The translations under genes and the position numbers were made by a program. 64,000 nt of DNA from Prevotella sp. oral taxon 299 str. F0039. GTDB taxonomy: Bacteria; Bacteroidota; Bacteroidia; Bacteroidales; Bacteroidaceae. A model generated the notes under the pieces. That model did not search any database. It was not told where the DNA came from and saw nothing but the letters and a program-made list of their open reading frames with translations. Position 1 is the first letter of the stretch; each line of letters opens with the position of its first letter. Positions 17,557 to 26,040 of the stretch are shown piece after piece. The stretch spans positions 186,001 to 250,000 of the forward strand of contig NC_022111.1 of assembly GCF_000163055.2 (NCBI RefSeq). The letters run 5' to 3'.

Positions 17557-17904
17557 TTAAAGCACACAAAGTAGGATGGCACAGAGAATTGCCAGCCAGA
17601 AGAGAATGCTCAGCAGCGTAAATGTTACTTTTAGAATTACCCTGACTATAAAACGTAGTATCAGAAAGCCTGCAATGACTGACACGGCGGTAACGACTTG
17701 CGGCGTTACCACCTTCGAGATAAGCCAAATGACACCGATAACGATGGAAAGCAGGATAGCGAGTTCGATGAAGCGTGTCCAAGAGAAGCGACGGACTTGC
17801 TTGGGAGAAGTCGGCTGCTGCTTGATATTATCGGTTTTGTTCGATGCGTCTGCCTTGATGAAGGCAGGTGTGTGGACATCTTGATTCATGATGATTGTAT
17901 TCAT
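17557..17904 (-). CDS. Small two-helix membrane protein
   Basis: This 115-residue protein (110 if ATG 17889 is used) has a polar, probably disordered N-terminus (residues 1-43). Three closely spaced hydrophobic segments follow (about residues 47-65, 69-90 and 92-115), the last reaching the C-terminus. Unrecognised family; small membrane proteins of this type are frequent in Bacteroides conjugative transposons near the regulatory and excision genes. Confidence 0.55.
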   Translation of the reverse strand: MNTIIMNQDVHTPAFIKADASNKTDNIKQQPTSPKQVRRFSWTRFIELAILLSIVIGVIWLISKVVTPQVVTAVSVIAGFLILRFIVRVILKVTFTLLSILFWLAILCAILLCVL

Positions 17905-18042
17905 ATCGGAGCTTATAATAGTTCAAGAGCAATAACAAGATATTCTGCCTCACAAAGCCAAGTGTTTACTCAAACTCTTGGTGTGTGGGGAAGAATAGTT
18001 ATTTTGGCTCTTGACACTACAAAAGCTCCCGATGGTGTTACA

Positions 18043-18510
18043 TCAAGTCATGTTCTCACTATCGACGGTTGGCAGACCATTAACCTCGATAATCAGAACG
18101 ATTGTCCCTGTCAGTTCGGTGTAGAGTTTCTCATACTCTGGACTTGTACCAAAGTCGTCCGTCAACTCATACTTGTCGAAAACACTTTGCACAGCCTTAT
18201 TCTTCAAAAGTATTGGTGTTAGTCTTTCTGGAAGAGGAGAAGGGAGTTCTTTCTCGAACTCATTCTCTAAGATAGAGACAAGGGTGTCGTACTTGGAGAA
18301 ATGCAGTCCTTGATACAGAACTTCGTTTGCTATTATCTCTGCCTCTGGGTGAGAAAAACCTTGTGCCACTGCATCGCAGTAGGAGGTAAGTGCTTCGTCG
18401 GCTCTTGCCGTTATGTATGGTTTATCACTCATCATTTCTGGGAAATGCTCACTGAGGTAGTTCTCTAACTTCAAACGGAAGTAAGAAAGTTCTTTCTTTG
18501 TTGTTGTCAT
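18043..18510 (-). CDS. DUF1896 family protein
   Basis: This 155-residue protein has the DUF1896 pattern: an N-terminal helix (FRLKLENYLSEHFPEM), then DKPYITARADEALTSYCDAV and HPEAEIIANEVLYQGLHFSK, and a C-terminal acidic part. The family is common on Bacteroidetes conjugative transposons, often beside the integrase; its function is unknown. It is 25 bp downstream of the integrase on the same strand and may be co-transcribed with it. An overlapping plus-strand frame (17698-18222) is a shadow. Confidence 0.8.
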   Translation of the reverse strand: MTTTKKELSYFRLKLENYLSEHFPEMMSDKPYITARADEALTSYCDAVAQGFSHPEAEIIANEVLYQGLHFSKYDTLVSILENEFEKELPSPLPERLTPILLKNKAVQSVFDKYELTDDFGTSPEYEKLYTELTGTIVLIIEVNGLPTVDSENMT

Positions 18511-18535
18511 AATCTTCTTGGTTTAGGGTTGTACA

Positions 18536-19768
18536 TTATTTTGAGTTGATGCCCATAGCAACATTGAACTTGTCTAACTTGCCCGCCAACTGTTCCATAT
18601 CGTGTTCTATTTTCTTATTGGTAATACGGGCATAGATTTGTGTGGTTTTAATGTTGGTATGTCCCAACATCTTCGACACACTTTCCATAGGAACGCCCTT
18701 GCTGAGCGACATGGTCGCAAATGTATGCCGGGCAAGATGGAAGGTCAGATTCTTCTTGACACCGCAAAGGTCGGCAATTTCTTTTAAATATGCGTTGGTT
18801 TTCTGATTCGTTAGGATGGGAAATAGTTTGCCGTCCCGATAGGTCTTATGACTGTACTTGGCAATGATACTCTTGGGAATGTCAAGCAATAAAACATTTG
18901 TCTCCACACTTGTTTTCTGCCTCTTGGTCATAATCCACTGCTTATCATCAAGTGTTACGATATTGTCCGGTGTGAGATTGGAAACATCAATATATGCTAG
19001 ACCTGTGAAACATGAAAAGATGAAAACATCCCTTACTAACTCCAAGCGTTGAATAGCAAGATCCTTGTTGACTATCTTCATAATTTCCTCATCCGTGAGA
19101 AAACCACGATTAACGGGCTCCAAGTGAAAACGATGATTGAGGAAGGGGTCGTGAAGAAGATAACCACGTTTTTGCGCATAGATGGTTACGGTCTTGAGTG
19201 CCTTCATTTTTTTGACCGATGTATTGTAAGCGCAGCCTGCCACTGTACTCAGATATAACTCAAAATCTTGTACCACGGATGGTGTAAACTCTGTAAGTCC
19301 AATATCCTTTCTTCCATATTTATGGATAAGGAACTCTGAGAAATGTCTTCTCAAAACACTGTACTTTTGCAAACTATCTTTGCTGATGGTGTGTCCGACA
19401 CGCTGTCTGATATCTTCGTTGAACTTGTCGAATATAGGGAGAAAGGTCGTGTACTCCCTGTCTTTCCCGACAAAGAATGAGCGGATTTTATCCAATGACA
19501 AGGATTCATCATCCTCGAATTTGTGGTAAATGTTATTCAGCATTGTGGAAATGGAGTCCAATGCGGCATTAGCGGATAAGGCTTCTGCCGTCCGACCTTT
19601 GAGCCTGCTGGTAGTGTTATTCCACAGCGACTTGTCCACAAATATTTTCGTAGATCCGAAATTGGCCATCTCTCCGTTAAGGAATACTCGGAGCATTACA
19701 GGCGACTTTCCTTCTTTGTTCTCATAGTTTGAGCGTAGGTAGAAGGATACCTTGAAATTTGTTCTCAT
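18536..19768 (-). CDS. int: Tyrosine recombinase (IntDOT-like integrase)
   Basis: This 410-residue integrase catalyses insertion and, with an excision factor, excision. It has an N-terminal arm-binding domain (residues 1 to about 100), a core-binding SAM-like domain (about 105-205) and a catalytic domain (about 220-400). Catalytic residues seen are Lys in KRQKTSVE (about 283-285), H344-x2-R347, H370 in MLGHTN and nucleophile Tyr379 in QIYARI. The first catalytic Arg is replaced by Ala258 in TGLAYID, while Arg246 lies 12 residues upstream, as reported for IntDOT where a displaced Arg compensates. It reads toward the element's interior from beside tRNA-Ser, and a promoter lies at 19801. Confidence 0.93.
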   Translation of the reverse strand: MRTNFKVSFYLRSNYENKEGKSPVMLRVFLNGEMANFGSTKIFVDKSLWNNTTSRLKGRTAEALSANAALDSISTMLNNIYHKFEDDESLSLDKIRSFFVGKDREYTTFLPIFDKFNEDIRQRVGHTISKDSLQKYSVLRRHFSEFLIHKYGRKDIGLTEFTPSVVQDFELYLSTVAGCAYNTSVKKMKALKTVTIYAQKRGYLLHDPFLNHRFHLEPVNRGFLTDEEIMKIVNKDLAIQRLELVRDVFIFSCFTGLAYIDVSNLTPDNIVTLDDKQWIMTKRQKTSVETNVLLLDIPKSIIAKYSHKTYRDGKLFPILTNQKTNAYLKEIADLCGVKKNLTFHLARHTFATMSLSKGVPMESVSKMLGHTNIKTTQIYARITNKKIEHDMEQLAGKLDKFNVAMGINSK

Positions 19769-19785
19769 AATGCATCATTCTTTTG

Positions 19786-19919
19786 TGTAGCACTCGGCTG
19801 CAAAGTTAATATATAACATACTGAAACAGAAAGAATTGATGCCTTCAATTTGGTATTCAAAATCCCGTCATTGCTACATTTTTTATTGCTACAATTTTTG
19901 TGTAGCAGTTTATGTAGCA
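19786..19919. repeat. Five TGTAGCA heptamers, candidate integrase arm-type sites
   Basis: TGTAGCA occurs at 19786-19792, 19901-19907 and 19913-19919, and inverted (TGCTACA) at 19872-19878 and 19887-19893. Two copies extend to the identical 12-mer TTTTGTGTAGCA (19781 and 19896). All lie between int and tRNA-Ser, where arm-type sites of a tyrosine recombinase are expected. Confidence 0.55.
19801..19808 (-). promoter_or_regulatory. Integrase -7 promoter box
   Basis: On the minus strand the box reads TAACTTTG, matching TAnnTTTG, 32 bp upstream of the integrase ATG (19768). It lies among TGTAGCA repeats, so integrase binding could also repress its own transcription. Confidence 0.65.
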
Positions 19920-19990
19920 GAAATTGACCGAATGATGATTGTCAAAACAAAGGGTAATGCCGTCAGGCGATAGAGGTATATACAAAGAAA

Positions 19991-20022
19991 AATCGTTGTA
20001 AAACCTTGATTTTACAACGATT
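19991..20022 (-). terminator. 13-bp hairpin downstream of tRNA-Ser
   Basis: AATCGTTGTAAAA (19991-20003) and its exact complement (20010-20022) enclose a 6-nt loop. On the minus strand the stem is followed by TTTTTCTTT, so it can terminate transcription coming from tRNA-Ser. Confidence 0.65.
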
Positions 20023-20080
20023 ATCTAATTTTTGAAGGCTAAAATGACAACCTTTGTGAAGTCCTTTTGAAGCCTATTTG

Positions 20081-20105
20081 CGGAGAGAGAGGGATTCGAA
20101 CCCCC
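20081..20105 (-). other. Probable attachment site at the tRNA-Ser 3' end
   Basis: The 3' end and T-arm of tRNA-Ser lie about 310 bp from the integrase start, with candidate arm sites between. Integration into tRNA 3' ends is common for tyrosine recombinases. The partner copy at the left end is outside the window, so the exact crossover cannot be set. Confidence 0.5.
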
Positions 20106-20165
20106 GGCACCTCTCAGTGCGACGGTTTTCAAGACCGTTGTAATCGACCACTCTACCATCTCTCC
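20081..20165 (-). tRNA. tRNA-Ser (UGA anticodon)
   Basis: On the minus strand the acceptor GGAGAGA pairs with TCTCTCC, the anticodon stem ACGGT/ACCGT encloses CTTGAAA (anticodon TGA), a long variable arm follows, and the T-loop is GTTCGAATC. The discriminator base is G, as in serine tRNAs; CCA is not encoded. The long variable arm confirms a class II tRNA. Its 3' end faces the integrase. Confidence 0.95.
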
Positions 20166-20288
20166 TTGGTTTAGAAAGAATGCTGTGTTCTAATTCTAAA
20201 GCGAGTGCAAAGGTAAAGAAAATTATTTATACTCCAAAATTTTTTGGTACTTTTTTCATCTTTATTTTGTAATTAAGTGAACTTACAC

Positions 20289-20296
20289 TACTTTTG
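20289..20296 (+). promoter_or_regulatory. -7 box of mutS2
   Basis: TACTTTTG matches TAnnTTTG and lies only 4 bp before ATG 20301, so the mRNA would be nearly leaderless. This also rejects the upstream GTG-type start at 20277. Confidence 0.7.
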
Positions 20297-20300
20297 TATT

Positions 20301-22835
20301 ATGATTTATCCCAAAGATTTTGAACAGAAAATTGGATTTAAAGAGATTCGTGATATCTTGAAAACTCATTGTTTATCACAGCTTGGAAAGGAACAGGTTG
20401 ACTTAATTTCTTTTTCAACAGATCACAATTTCATTCTTTTACGATTAGATGAAATAAAAGAATTTAAGTGGATTGAAGAGCAAGAAGATGAGTTTCCACT
20501 TCAATATTTCTATGATATGCGTCCTTTGTTAGCTCGTTTGCGAATCGAAAAGACATATCCAGAGGAGCACGAATTAAGGCATCTTCAGCGGTCGCTCAAA
20601 GCCATTATTGATATAGTTGCATTCTTGTCACGTACCGAAAGCAACGACACCACCTCAGAAAAAGCCTCTTTCCTGTATCCAACTCTACACCAACTCACGC
20701 TCAATATAAATATCTTCCCTCATGTTTTAAAACGAATAGGGGAGATGCTCGATAAATTTGGGAAGATAAGAGATAACGCCTCGCCCACATTATATAATAT
20801 AAGAACCGAGCTTAGTAAGATCGAAGGATCAGTATCTCGCATACTTAATGGTATTCTTCGCAGCATTCAGCAAGAAGGACTCATAGAGAAAGACGTCACC
20901 CCAACGCTTAGAGATGGTCGATTGGTTATTCCTACACCTCCAGGAGTGAAACGAAAGATACGTGGAATTGTACACGATGAGTCGGCAACAGGAAAGACCG
21001 TTTTCATAGAACCCGCTGAGGTCGTAGAGGCAAACAATAGAATTCGTGAGTTAGAAAACGAAGAGCGACGTGAGATTATACGTTTGCTTACTGAATTTGC
21101 CAATACCATTCGTCCCGAATTAAACGAGATGAAAGATTCTTATTTAATTCTTGCTCAGGTTGATGCAATAAGGGCAAAGAGCAGACTGGCAAAGCAGTTC
21201 CATGCCATTGAACCTATTGTAAAGTCGCAAGCACATGTCGATTGGGTACAAGCAGTGCATCCTTTGCTACAACGTTCATTGTCAAAACAAGGAAAAAAGG
21301 TTGTTCCGCTCGACCTTATGCTTTCTTCTGATCAGCATCTCCTTATCATTTCAGGACCCAATGCAGGTGGAAAGAGTGTATGTTTAAAAACTGCAGGATT
21401 ATTGCAGTACATGCTTCAATGTGGACTTTCTGTGCCAATGGCAGAAAATTCTACAATGGGAATTTTTGAAAGTATCATGATTGATATCGGTGATGAGCAG
21501 AGTATCGAGAACGATCTCAGTACCTATTCGAGTCACTTGCTCAATATGAAGATGATGATGCGCCATTGTAATCCTAAAACCCTGTTGTTGATAGATGAGT
21601 TTGGAAGTGGAACCGAGCCTCAAATAGGCGGAGCCATGGCGCAAGCAGTGTTACATCAATTCTATAATAAGAAAGCTTTTGGGGTCATCACCACACACTA
21701 TCAAAATCTAAAGCATTTTGCCGATAGTCACAAAGGTGTGGTGAATGGAGCCATGTTGTATGATAGAAAAGAGATGCAAGCCCTCTTCCAATTGTCGATA
21801 GGACAGCCAGGAAGCTCTTTTGCTATTGAGATTGCTCGGAAAACAGGTATTCCAGAAAGTGTTATTCAAGAGGCATCGGAACTCGTTGGCTCGGATTATA
21901 TACAAAGTGATAAATATCTTCAGGATATAGTTCGTGACAAACGCTATTGGGAAAATAAGCGACAAACAGTACATAAGCGTGAGAAAGATATCGAACAGGT
22001 TATTCAAAAGTATGAGAAAGAGATCGCCGAACTCAATCAAAGTCGTAAGGAAATTCTTCGAAAAGCCAAAGAACAAGCCGAAGAACTCTTGAAAGAGAGT
22101 AATAAGAAGATTGAGAATACCATTCGAGAAATTAAGCTAAAACAAGCCGAAAAAGAAGCCACACGTCAGCTTAGAAGCGAATTGAACATCTTTAAAGAGC
22201 AGGTTCAAGATATTGATAAACAAGCTGAAGATGAGAAAATTGCTCGAAAGATAGAACAGATAAAGCAGCGCAAAGAACGTCACGAGAAGTATAAGAAAGA
22301 GAAAGGAGAGCGTGAGAATAAGGCGGCAGCTGCTCTTAGAGCTATTCAAAAGCCTGTTGCTACCGAAAAGAAACAACTTGTTATGGGCGACACCGTTCGT
22401 ATAAAAGGACTTTCTTCAGTTGGTACCATCGAACAAATTATGGGCAATAATGCTACAGTTGTGGTGGGCGATGTGCGCACAAAGATCAACCTCAATAAGT
22501 TAGAAGCAGCAAAAGAGGTGGCAAAAACAACCAAAACCGTATATAATATCAGTAAAGAAACCCGCCAAGCCATCGAGAGTAGAAAGCAGAACTTCCGCCA
22601 AGACCTTGATGTTCGTGGACTTCGAGGCGATGAGGCACTAACAAAAGTAATGTATTTTATTGATGATGCCACTTTGGTAGGTATGCCTCGAGTGCGTATT
22701 TTGCATGGAACGGGAAACGGAATCTTGCGCACACTCATTCGACAATATCTCAATACCATTCCTGCCATCTCATCTTTTAAAGACGAACATGTGCAGTTTG
22801 GTGGAGCAGGAATCACCGTTGTAGATTTCGATTAA
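20301..22835 (+). CDS. mutS2: MutS2 family ATPase/endonuclease with Smr domain
   Basis: The 844-residue protein starts at ATG 20301; the open frame begins at 20277, but a -7 promoter box lies between. It has the N-terminal clamp/lever region and the MutS ATPase core (Walker A SGPNAGGKSV near residue 352, Walker B LLLIDEFGSGTEP near 428). A long charged coiled coil follows (about 530-680), then a C-terminal Smr nuclease domain (LDVRGLRGDEAL near 770 and LHGTGNGILR near 800). MutS2 suppresses recombination and, as shown in Bacillus, rescues collided ribosomes; it is not a mismatch-repair protein. Length is normal and no operon partner is apparent. Confidence 0.95.
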   Translation: MIYPKDFEQKIGFKEIRDILKTHCLSQLGKEQVDLISFSTDHNFILLRLDEIKEFKWIEEQEDEFPLQYFYDMRPLLARLRIEKTYPEEHELRHLQRSLKAIIDIVAFLSRTESNDTTSEKASFLYPTLHQLTLNINIFPHVLKRIGEMLDKFGKIRDNASPTLYNIRTELSKIEGSVSRILNGILRSIQQEGLIEKDVTPTLRDGRLVIPTPPGVKRKIRGIVHDESATGKTVFIEPAEVVEANNRIRELENEERREIIRLLTEFANTIRPELNEMKDSYLILAQVDAIRAKSRLAKQFHAIEPIVKSQAHVDWVQAVHPLLQRSLSKQGKKVVPLDLMLSSDQHLLIISGPNAGGKSVCLKTAGLLQYMLQCGLSVPMAENSTMGIFESIMIDIGDEQSIENDLSTYSSHLLNMKMMMRHCNPKTLLLIDEFGSGTEPQIGGAMAQAVLHQFYNKKAFGVITTHYQNLKHFADSHKGVVNGAMLYDRKEMQALFQLSIGQPGSSFAIEIARKTGIPESVIQEASELVGSDYIQSDKYLQDIVRDKRYWENKRQTVHKREKDIEQVIQKYEKEIAELNQSRKEILRKAKEQAEELLKESNKKIENTIREIKLKQAEKEATRQLRSELNIFKEQVQDIDKQAEDEKIARKIEQIKQRKERHEKYKKEKGERENKAAAALRAIQKPVATEKKQLVMGDTVRIKGLSSVGTIEQIMGNNATVVVGDVRTKINLNKLEAAKEVAKTTKTVYNISKETRQAIESRKQNFRQDLDVRGLRGDEALTKVMYFIDDATLVGMPRVRILHGTGNGILRTLIRQYLNTIPAISSFKDEHVQFGGAGITVVDFD

Positions 22836-22957
22836 AGGCTTATAGCAATATAAGTGGTATCTATAAAACAAGCAGCAAGGCATTTAAAAGAACGTTTCTG
22901 CTTGTTCTTTTATATAATCTTTGATGATGATTTGTTTTTAAGTAAAAGTCGTAAAAC

Positions 22958-23177
22958 AATGGCTAGGGTGAAATTTTATAATGAGAGAAGATTTCATGAA
23001 TCGTTAGATAATCTTACACCTATAGACGTATATTTAGGGCAAGAGGAGAAATCAAAAAGATAAGAGAAATAATAAAGCAAAATTCTATCAATAAAAGAAT
23101 TCTTGATAATAGAACAATGAACTATCAGAGTAAATAACTATATTTGCAGTTGTGCACTTTTGTTTGACAACGTACAA
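22958..23177 (+). mobile_element. IS3-like remnant A (3' end of an insertion sequence)
   Basis: The segment encodes the transposase C-terminus (NERRFHESLDNLTPIDVYLG, stop near 23063), then the IS end with terminal sequence CACTTTTGTTTGACAACGTA. It is clearly homologous, in inverse orientation, to 26041-26262; the last 35 bp or so are identical. The rest of the IS is missing: sequence to its left is unrelated. Confidence 0.75.
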
Positions 23178-23554
23178 ATAGAATCTATTTCCATATTTAC
23201 ATCTATACAGTGTAGACCTATATGTTCTATAACGGAGTTCCATTGGGATTTCTTTGCATTTTCAGACGTCCACCTTAAAACACTTACAGGTTGAAGGATG
23301 TCTAGAATGTATGCCAATACGACACTACTTTCATCGTTAATTTCAACTAGAATTGAATTAGGAGATTCTACTTCATTCGTAGTTTCAAACCGGCAAAGGA
23401 TTACTATTCCTCTATTTAGCCGTTCTATAATAGGAATATACATACGATACTCTTCTACATTATCGGCATAACATACAGGCAATCTTTTAAAACGGGTCAA
23501 TACAATCTCCCAAATTTTATTGTTTACGATTGTGGTAGCAGTAGTTTGATTCAT
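23138..23554 (-). CDS. Hypothetical protein, C-terminus read into an IS end
   Basis: The 138-residue protein is of unrecognised family. It is of mixed alpha-beta composition (KIWEIVLTRFKRLPVCYADN at the start, then NRGIVILCRF and SSVVLAYILDILQPV). The last ten or so residues, SNKSAQLQI and stop, are encoded by the terminal inverted repeat of IS remnant A, so the native C-terminus was probably replaced when the IS arrived. It sits 8 bp downstream of the outer-membrane barrel gene on the same strand and is likely co-transcribed, perhaps a soluble partner of that receptor. Confidence 0.55.
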   Translation of the reverse strand: MNQTTATTIVNNKIWEIVLTRFKRLPVCYADNVEEYRMYIPIIERLNRGIVILCRFETTNEVESPNSILVEINDESSVVLAYILDILQPVSVLRWTSENAKKSQWNSVIEHIGLHCIDVNMEIDSICTLSNKSAQLQI

Positions 23555-23562
23555 AAATCGAT

Positions 23563-25875
23563 TTATTTGAGAATACCAGCATTTGTATCCTTATTATCTA
23601 GCTCTACATCTTGAGCCTTTGATTTCAGACCATGATCCCACCTCCACGAGAAAGTAAGGAGAATATGGTTACCCGCCTCAGGGTTGCGTTGATATAACAT
23701 CTTTCGCACAACATTATTCGTTGTTATGACACTACTATTCGTTCCAGTAGATTGCAAAGGTTGCTCCCATACCAATCCTAATTGATAGTTCTTCCACTTG
23801 TACATCGCGCTAAGAGAGCTAGCGTATTCATTGTACCAAATACTCTCAGCGTGTAGGGCATTGTAGCGACTACGTATGTTAGCCGAGAGATAAAGCTTAC
23901 CTAAATAACTCTCAACTCCCAAATTGCCAAAGAAAAAACCACGGCGATTATTGTAAAGTTCGCTATCAGCGTGGTAGTGAATGTAACTTCCCGTGCCACT
24001 CAATACCAGTTTATTTTGAAATAATGTATAGCGCAAATATGCCGTCAAAACCAATTGTTTGAAGTTACGTTGATTTCCGACACCATTGTCAAAAAAGACG
24101 TGTTCATTCTCTTCTTCCGTACGAGTTAGGGTTGGCATAATTGCATTTTTGTTGTACGCATATACCCCTTGTAACATAGCATAGCACTTTTGATTGTAAT
24201 AAGCTAACGTTAGCGAATGCTCAATGTGATTAAATGGCTTCAAACCAGAATTTCCCATGCGACGCTCCCATTGGTCAATCTGATACGCAGTATTATTCAT
24301 AGAACTCAGGGCTGGAAGACGAGATGCAAGATTGAAATCATACCCCAAACTCAAACGTTGATTGATGTCATAGTTGAGTTTACCGCTTGGGCTAAACATC
24401 TGCTTGTGGTAACGATCACTTTGTTGTTTGTAATACTGATCTTCTATGGCCAAATTTGCACTGCCTGAAAATTTTCCCCATCGACCATCTAGCTGAACGT
24501 AGGCCTTAGAGCTAATGTTTATCATCTTTCCTTCGTTAGATGCGCTACTCGTATAGTGGTTTTTTGTGTGCTCATAGAAGGAATGTATACCAGAAGTCAA
24601 ACTACCCCATTCGAAATCCTTGCTGTATCTCGCTTCTCCAATAACAGATGATTTCTTTCCTTCCACACCATAGCTAGTTTGAAAACCATTGTCCTCTTGG
24701 TTATAACGATAATCGTAGTCTGAGTTGATAGACGTACCCACCGCATTAAACATAAGTACCTGCTTGTTAGGTAGATATTTCTTGAAATACAAGTTGAGCG
24801 CATTTGAATTATATTCGTCTCGATTATGGGTGTGATAAATGTAGTCGCTCTTTCCGGTTTCGCGAACGAGGAACGACTTTTTCAGCTTAGGAGTACGATG
24901 CGATGTGATATAGCCTTGTACCTGAAACACGAAATTGTTTGGCTGTGTAAAATTGTATTTAAGCGTTGTACCGTGCGTAGCCGATAGAGTACGCGTCAAT
25001 AGACTTTGTTGTTCAATCTTATGCCAAGAATTATTTGGTAAGAGATATTGTCGTAATTCTTCTGATTCTTGGCGTGAATAGTTTTGGTAGTCTTCATTTT
25101 GATTAATGGAGAACTGGGATTTATCACGAATGTAAGTGGCAAATATATTGTTGTTTCCTCTCTTGAAAAGGATAGAATTGGTGGTGTTCATTCCCAATGA
25201 TATTCCATTTCTAGCTTGTTTGAGTACGATATTAATTGCCATTGCGAGTTGATCACCATACCTCATACCTGGTTTACGTACGACTTCCACGTATCGTATC
25301 TGTTTAGGGTCTAACACTGCCACTTCATTGGCATCGGCAGGGATGTCATTAATTAATATCGCCACCCCGCCCGAAGGATCAAGAGAGCCTATGGTGCGAT
25401 TAAAAGGATTAATATCCAATAGTGGAATGGGGAGTTTTTGTAATAAATCCAGTCCTCCTCCCGAGGTCTCTGTTTGTTGCTTTGAGGGATAGATAGCTTG
25501 CTTGTCGGCTGTAAAAACATTGCGACGGATGCTAACAGTGACTCCTTTCAGCTGCACACTTTGAGGAGACATTATTAGTGTGCCTAAAGATAAAGATGCT
25601 TCCTTGTTTACCTGTACTTCTGCAATGTAGTCTGCATACCCTATATGTGTGCATACAAGAGTGTAATTGCCCGGATTGACACCCTTCAGAATGAATGTTC
25701 CATCAGAAAGAGATTGTGTTCCTTCCATTACTTGTGTTCCTTCCAGTGTGCGCATAGTTATGTTTACGCCAACAATAGGGGTGTTAGATGAGTCTGTTAC
25801 AACTCCTTGTATATCGGCTGCTTGTAGGCAGATAGAATACAGGTTAGATAAGAGAAAGATAGAAACTATTTTCAT
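23563..25875 (-). CDS. Outer-membrane beta-barrel protein with carboxypeptidase-regulatory-like domain (TonB-receptor superfamily)
   Basis: This 770-residue protein has a signal peptide (about residues 1-18) and an N-terminal CarboxypepD_reg-like domain (GVVTDSSNTPIVGVNITMRT, then LVCTHIGYADY). A plug-like region follows (GGLDLLQKLPIPLLDINP), then a long beta-barrel with alternating aromatic strands. This is the OMP_b-brl_3 style of TonB-dependent receptor, which lacks a partner SusD. The substrate is unknown. The gene and its small downstream neighbour are bracketed by inverted IS remnants, so the pair may have moved as a unit. Confidence 0.85.
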   Translation of the reverse strand: MKIVSIFLLSNLYSICLQAADIQGVVTDSSNTPIVGVNITMRTLEGTQVMEGTQSLSDGTFILKGVNPGNYTLVCTHIGYADYIAEVQVNKEASLSLGTLIMSPQSVQLKGVTVSIRRNVFTADKQAIYPSKQQTETSGGGLDLLQKLPIPLLDINPFNRTIGSLDPSGGVAILINDIPADANEVAVLDPKQIRYVEVVRKPGMRYGDQLAMAINIVLKQARNGISLGMNTTNSILFKRGNNNIFATYIRDKSQFSINQNEDYQNYSRQESEELRQYLLPNNSWHKIEQQSLLTRTLSATHGTTLKYNFTQPNNFVFQVQGYITSHRTPKLKKSFLVRETGKSDYIYHTHNRDEYNSNALNLYFKKYLPNKQVLMFNAVGTSINSDYDYRYNQEDNGFQTSYGVEGKKSSVIGEARYSKDFEWGSLTSGIHSFYEHTKNHYTSSASNEGKMINISSKAYVQLDGRWGKFSGSANLAIEDQYYKQQSDRYHKQMFSPSGKLNYDINQRLSLGYDFNLASRLPALSSMNNTAYQIDQWERRMGNSGLKPFNHIEHSLTLAYYNQKCYAMLQGVYAYNKNAIMPTLTRTEEENEHVFFDNGVGNQRNFKQLVLTAYLRYTLFQNKLVLSGTGSYIHYHADSELYNNRRGFFFGNLGVESYLGKLYLSANIRSRYNALHAESIWYNEYASSLSAMYKWKNYQLGLVWEQPLQSTGTNSSVITTNNVVRKMLYQRNPEAGNHILLTFSWRWDHGLKSKAQDVELDNKDTNAGILK

Positions 25876-26040
25876 TATAGTAATGCTTTAAGTCTTTTGG
25901 TTATTGCGTTATATCTTTCGAACTTTTGATTCAGGTTCTCGAATAATTGTGTTATATTCCCAGCGCGAGAATTGCACTCCGTAACGTCGGAGTACCCAAA
26001 CTCACTCTGTACAGAAATAAACGGCCATATGACAAGTTTA

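Larger units (their letters stand above)
1..20081. mobile_element. Integrated conjugative transposon (CTnDOT/Tra class), left end outside window
   Basis: A near-complete Bacteroides-type transfer operon (traA to traQ and lysozyme) on the plus strand, minus-strand accessory genes of the PcfJ/PcfK kind, a DUF1896 gene and a terminal tyrosine recombinase are followed by a tRNA-Ser gene whose 3' end faces the element. This is the usual layout of Bacteroidetes integrative conjugative elements. The relaxase, coupling protein and left attachment site are not in the window and presumably lie to the left. The right boundary at the tRNA 3' end is inferred, because the duplicated tRNA end expected at the other side cannot be seen. 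Confidence 0.85.

Noticed and set aside
17282-17560. 92-codon plus-strand frame
   Set aside because: It overlays inverted repeats, has no recognisable domain or good ribosome-binding site, and its composition is not protein-like.
17698-18222. 174-codon plus-strand frame
   Set aside because: It lies opposite the small membrane protein and DUF1896 genes, which have real family patterns.
22346-22816. 156-codon minus-strand frame
   Set aside because: Antisense of the mutS2 Smr region.
22854-22957. Full-length transposase gene before the barrel operon
   Set aside because: Only the last 35 or so codons match an integrase C-terminus; upstream codons are unrelated.
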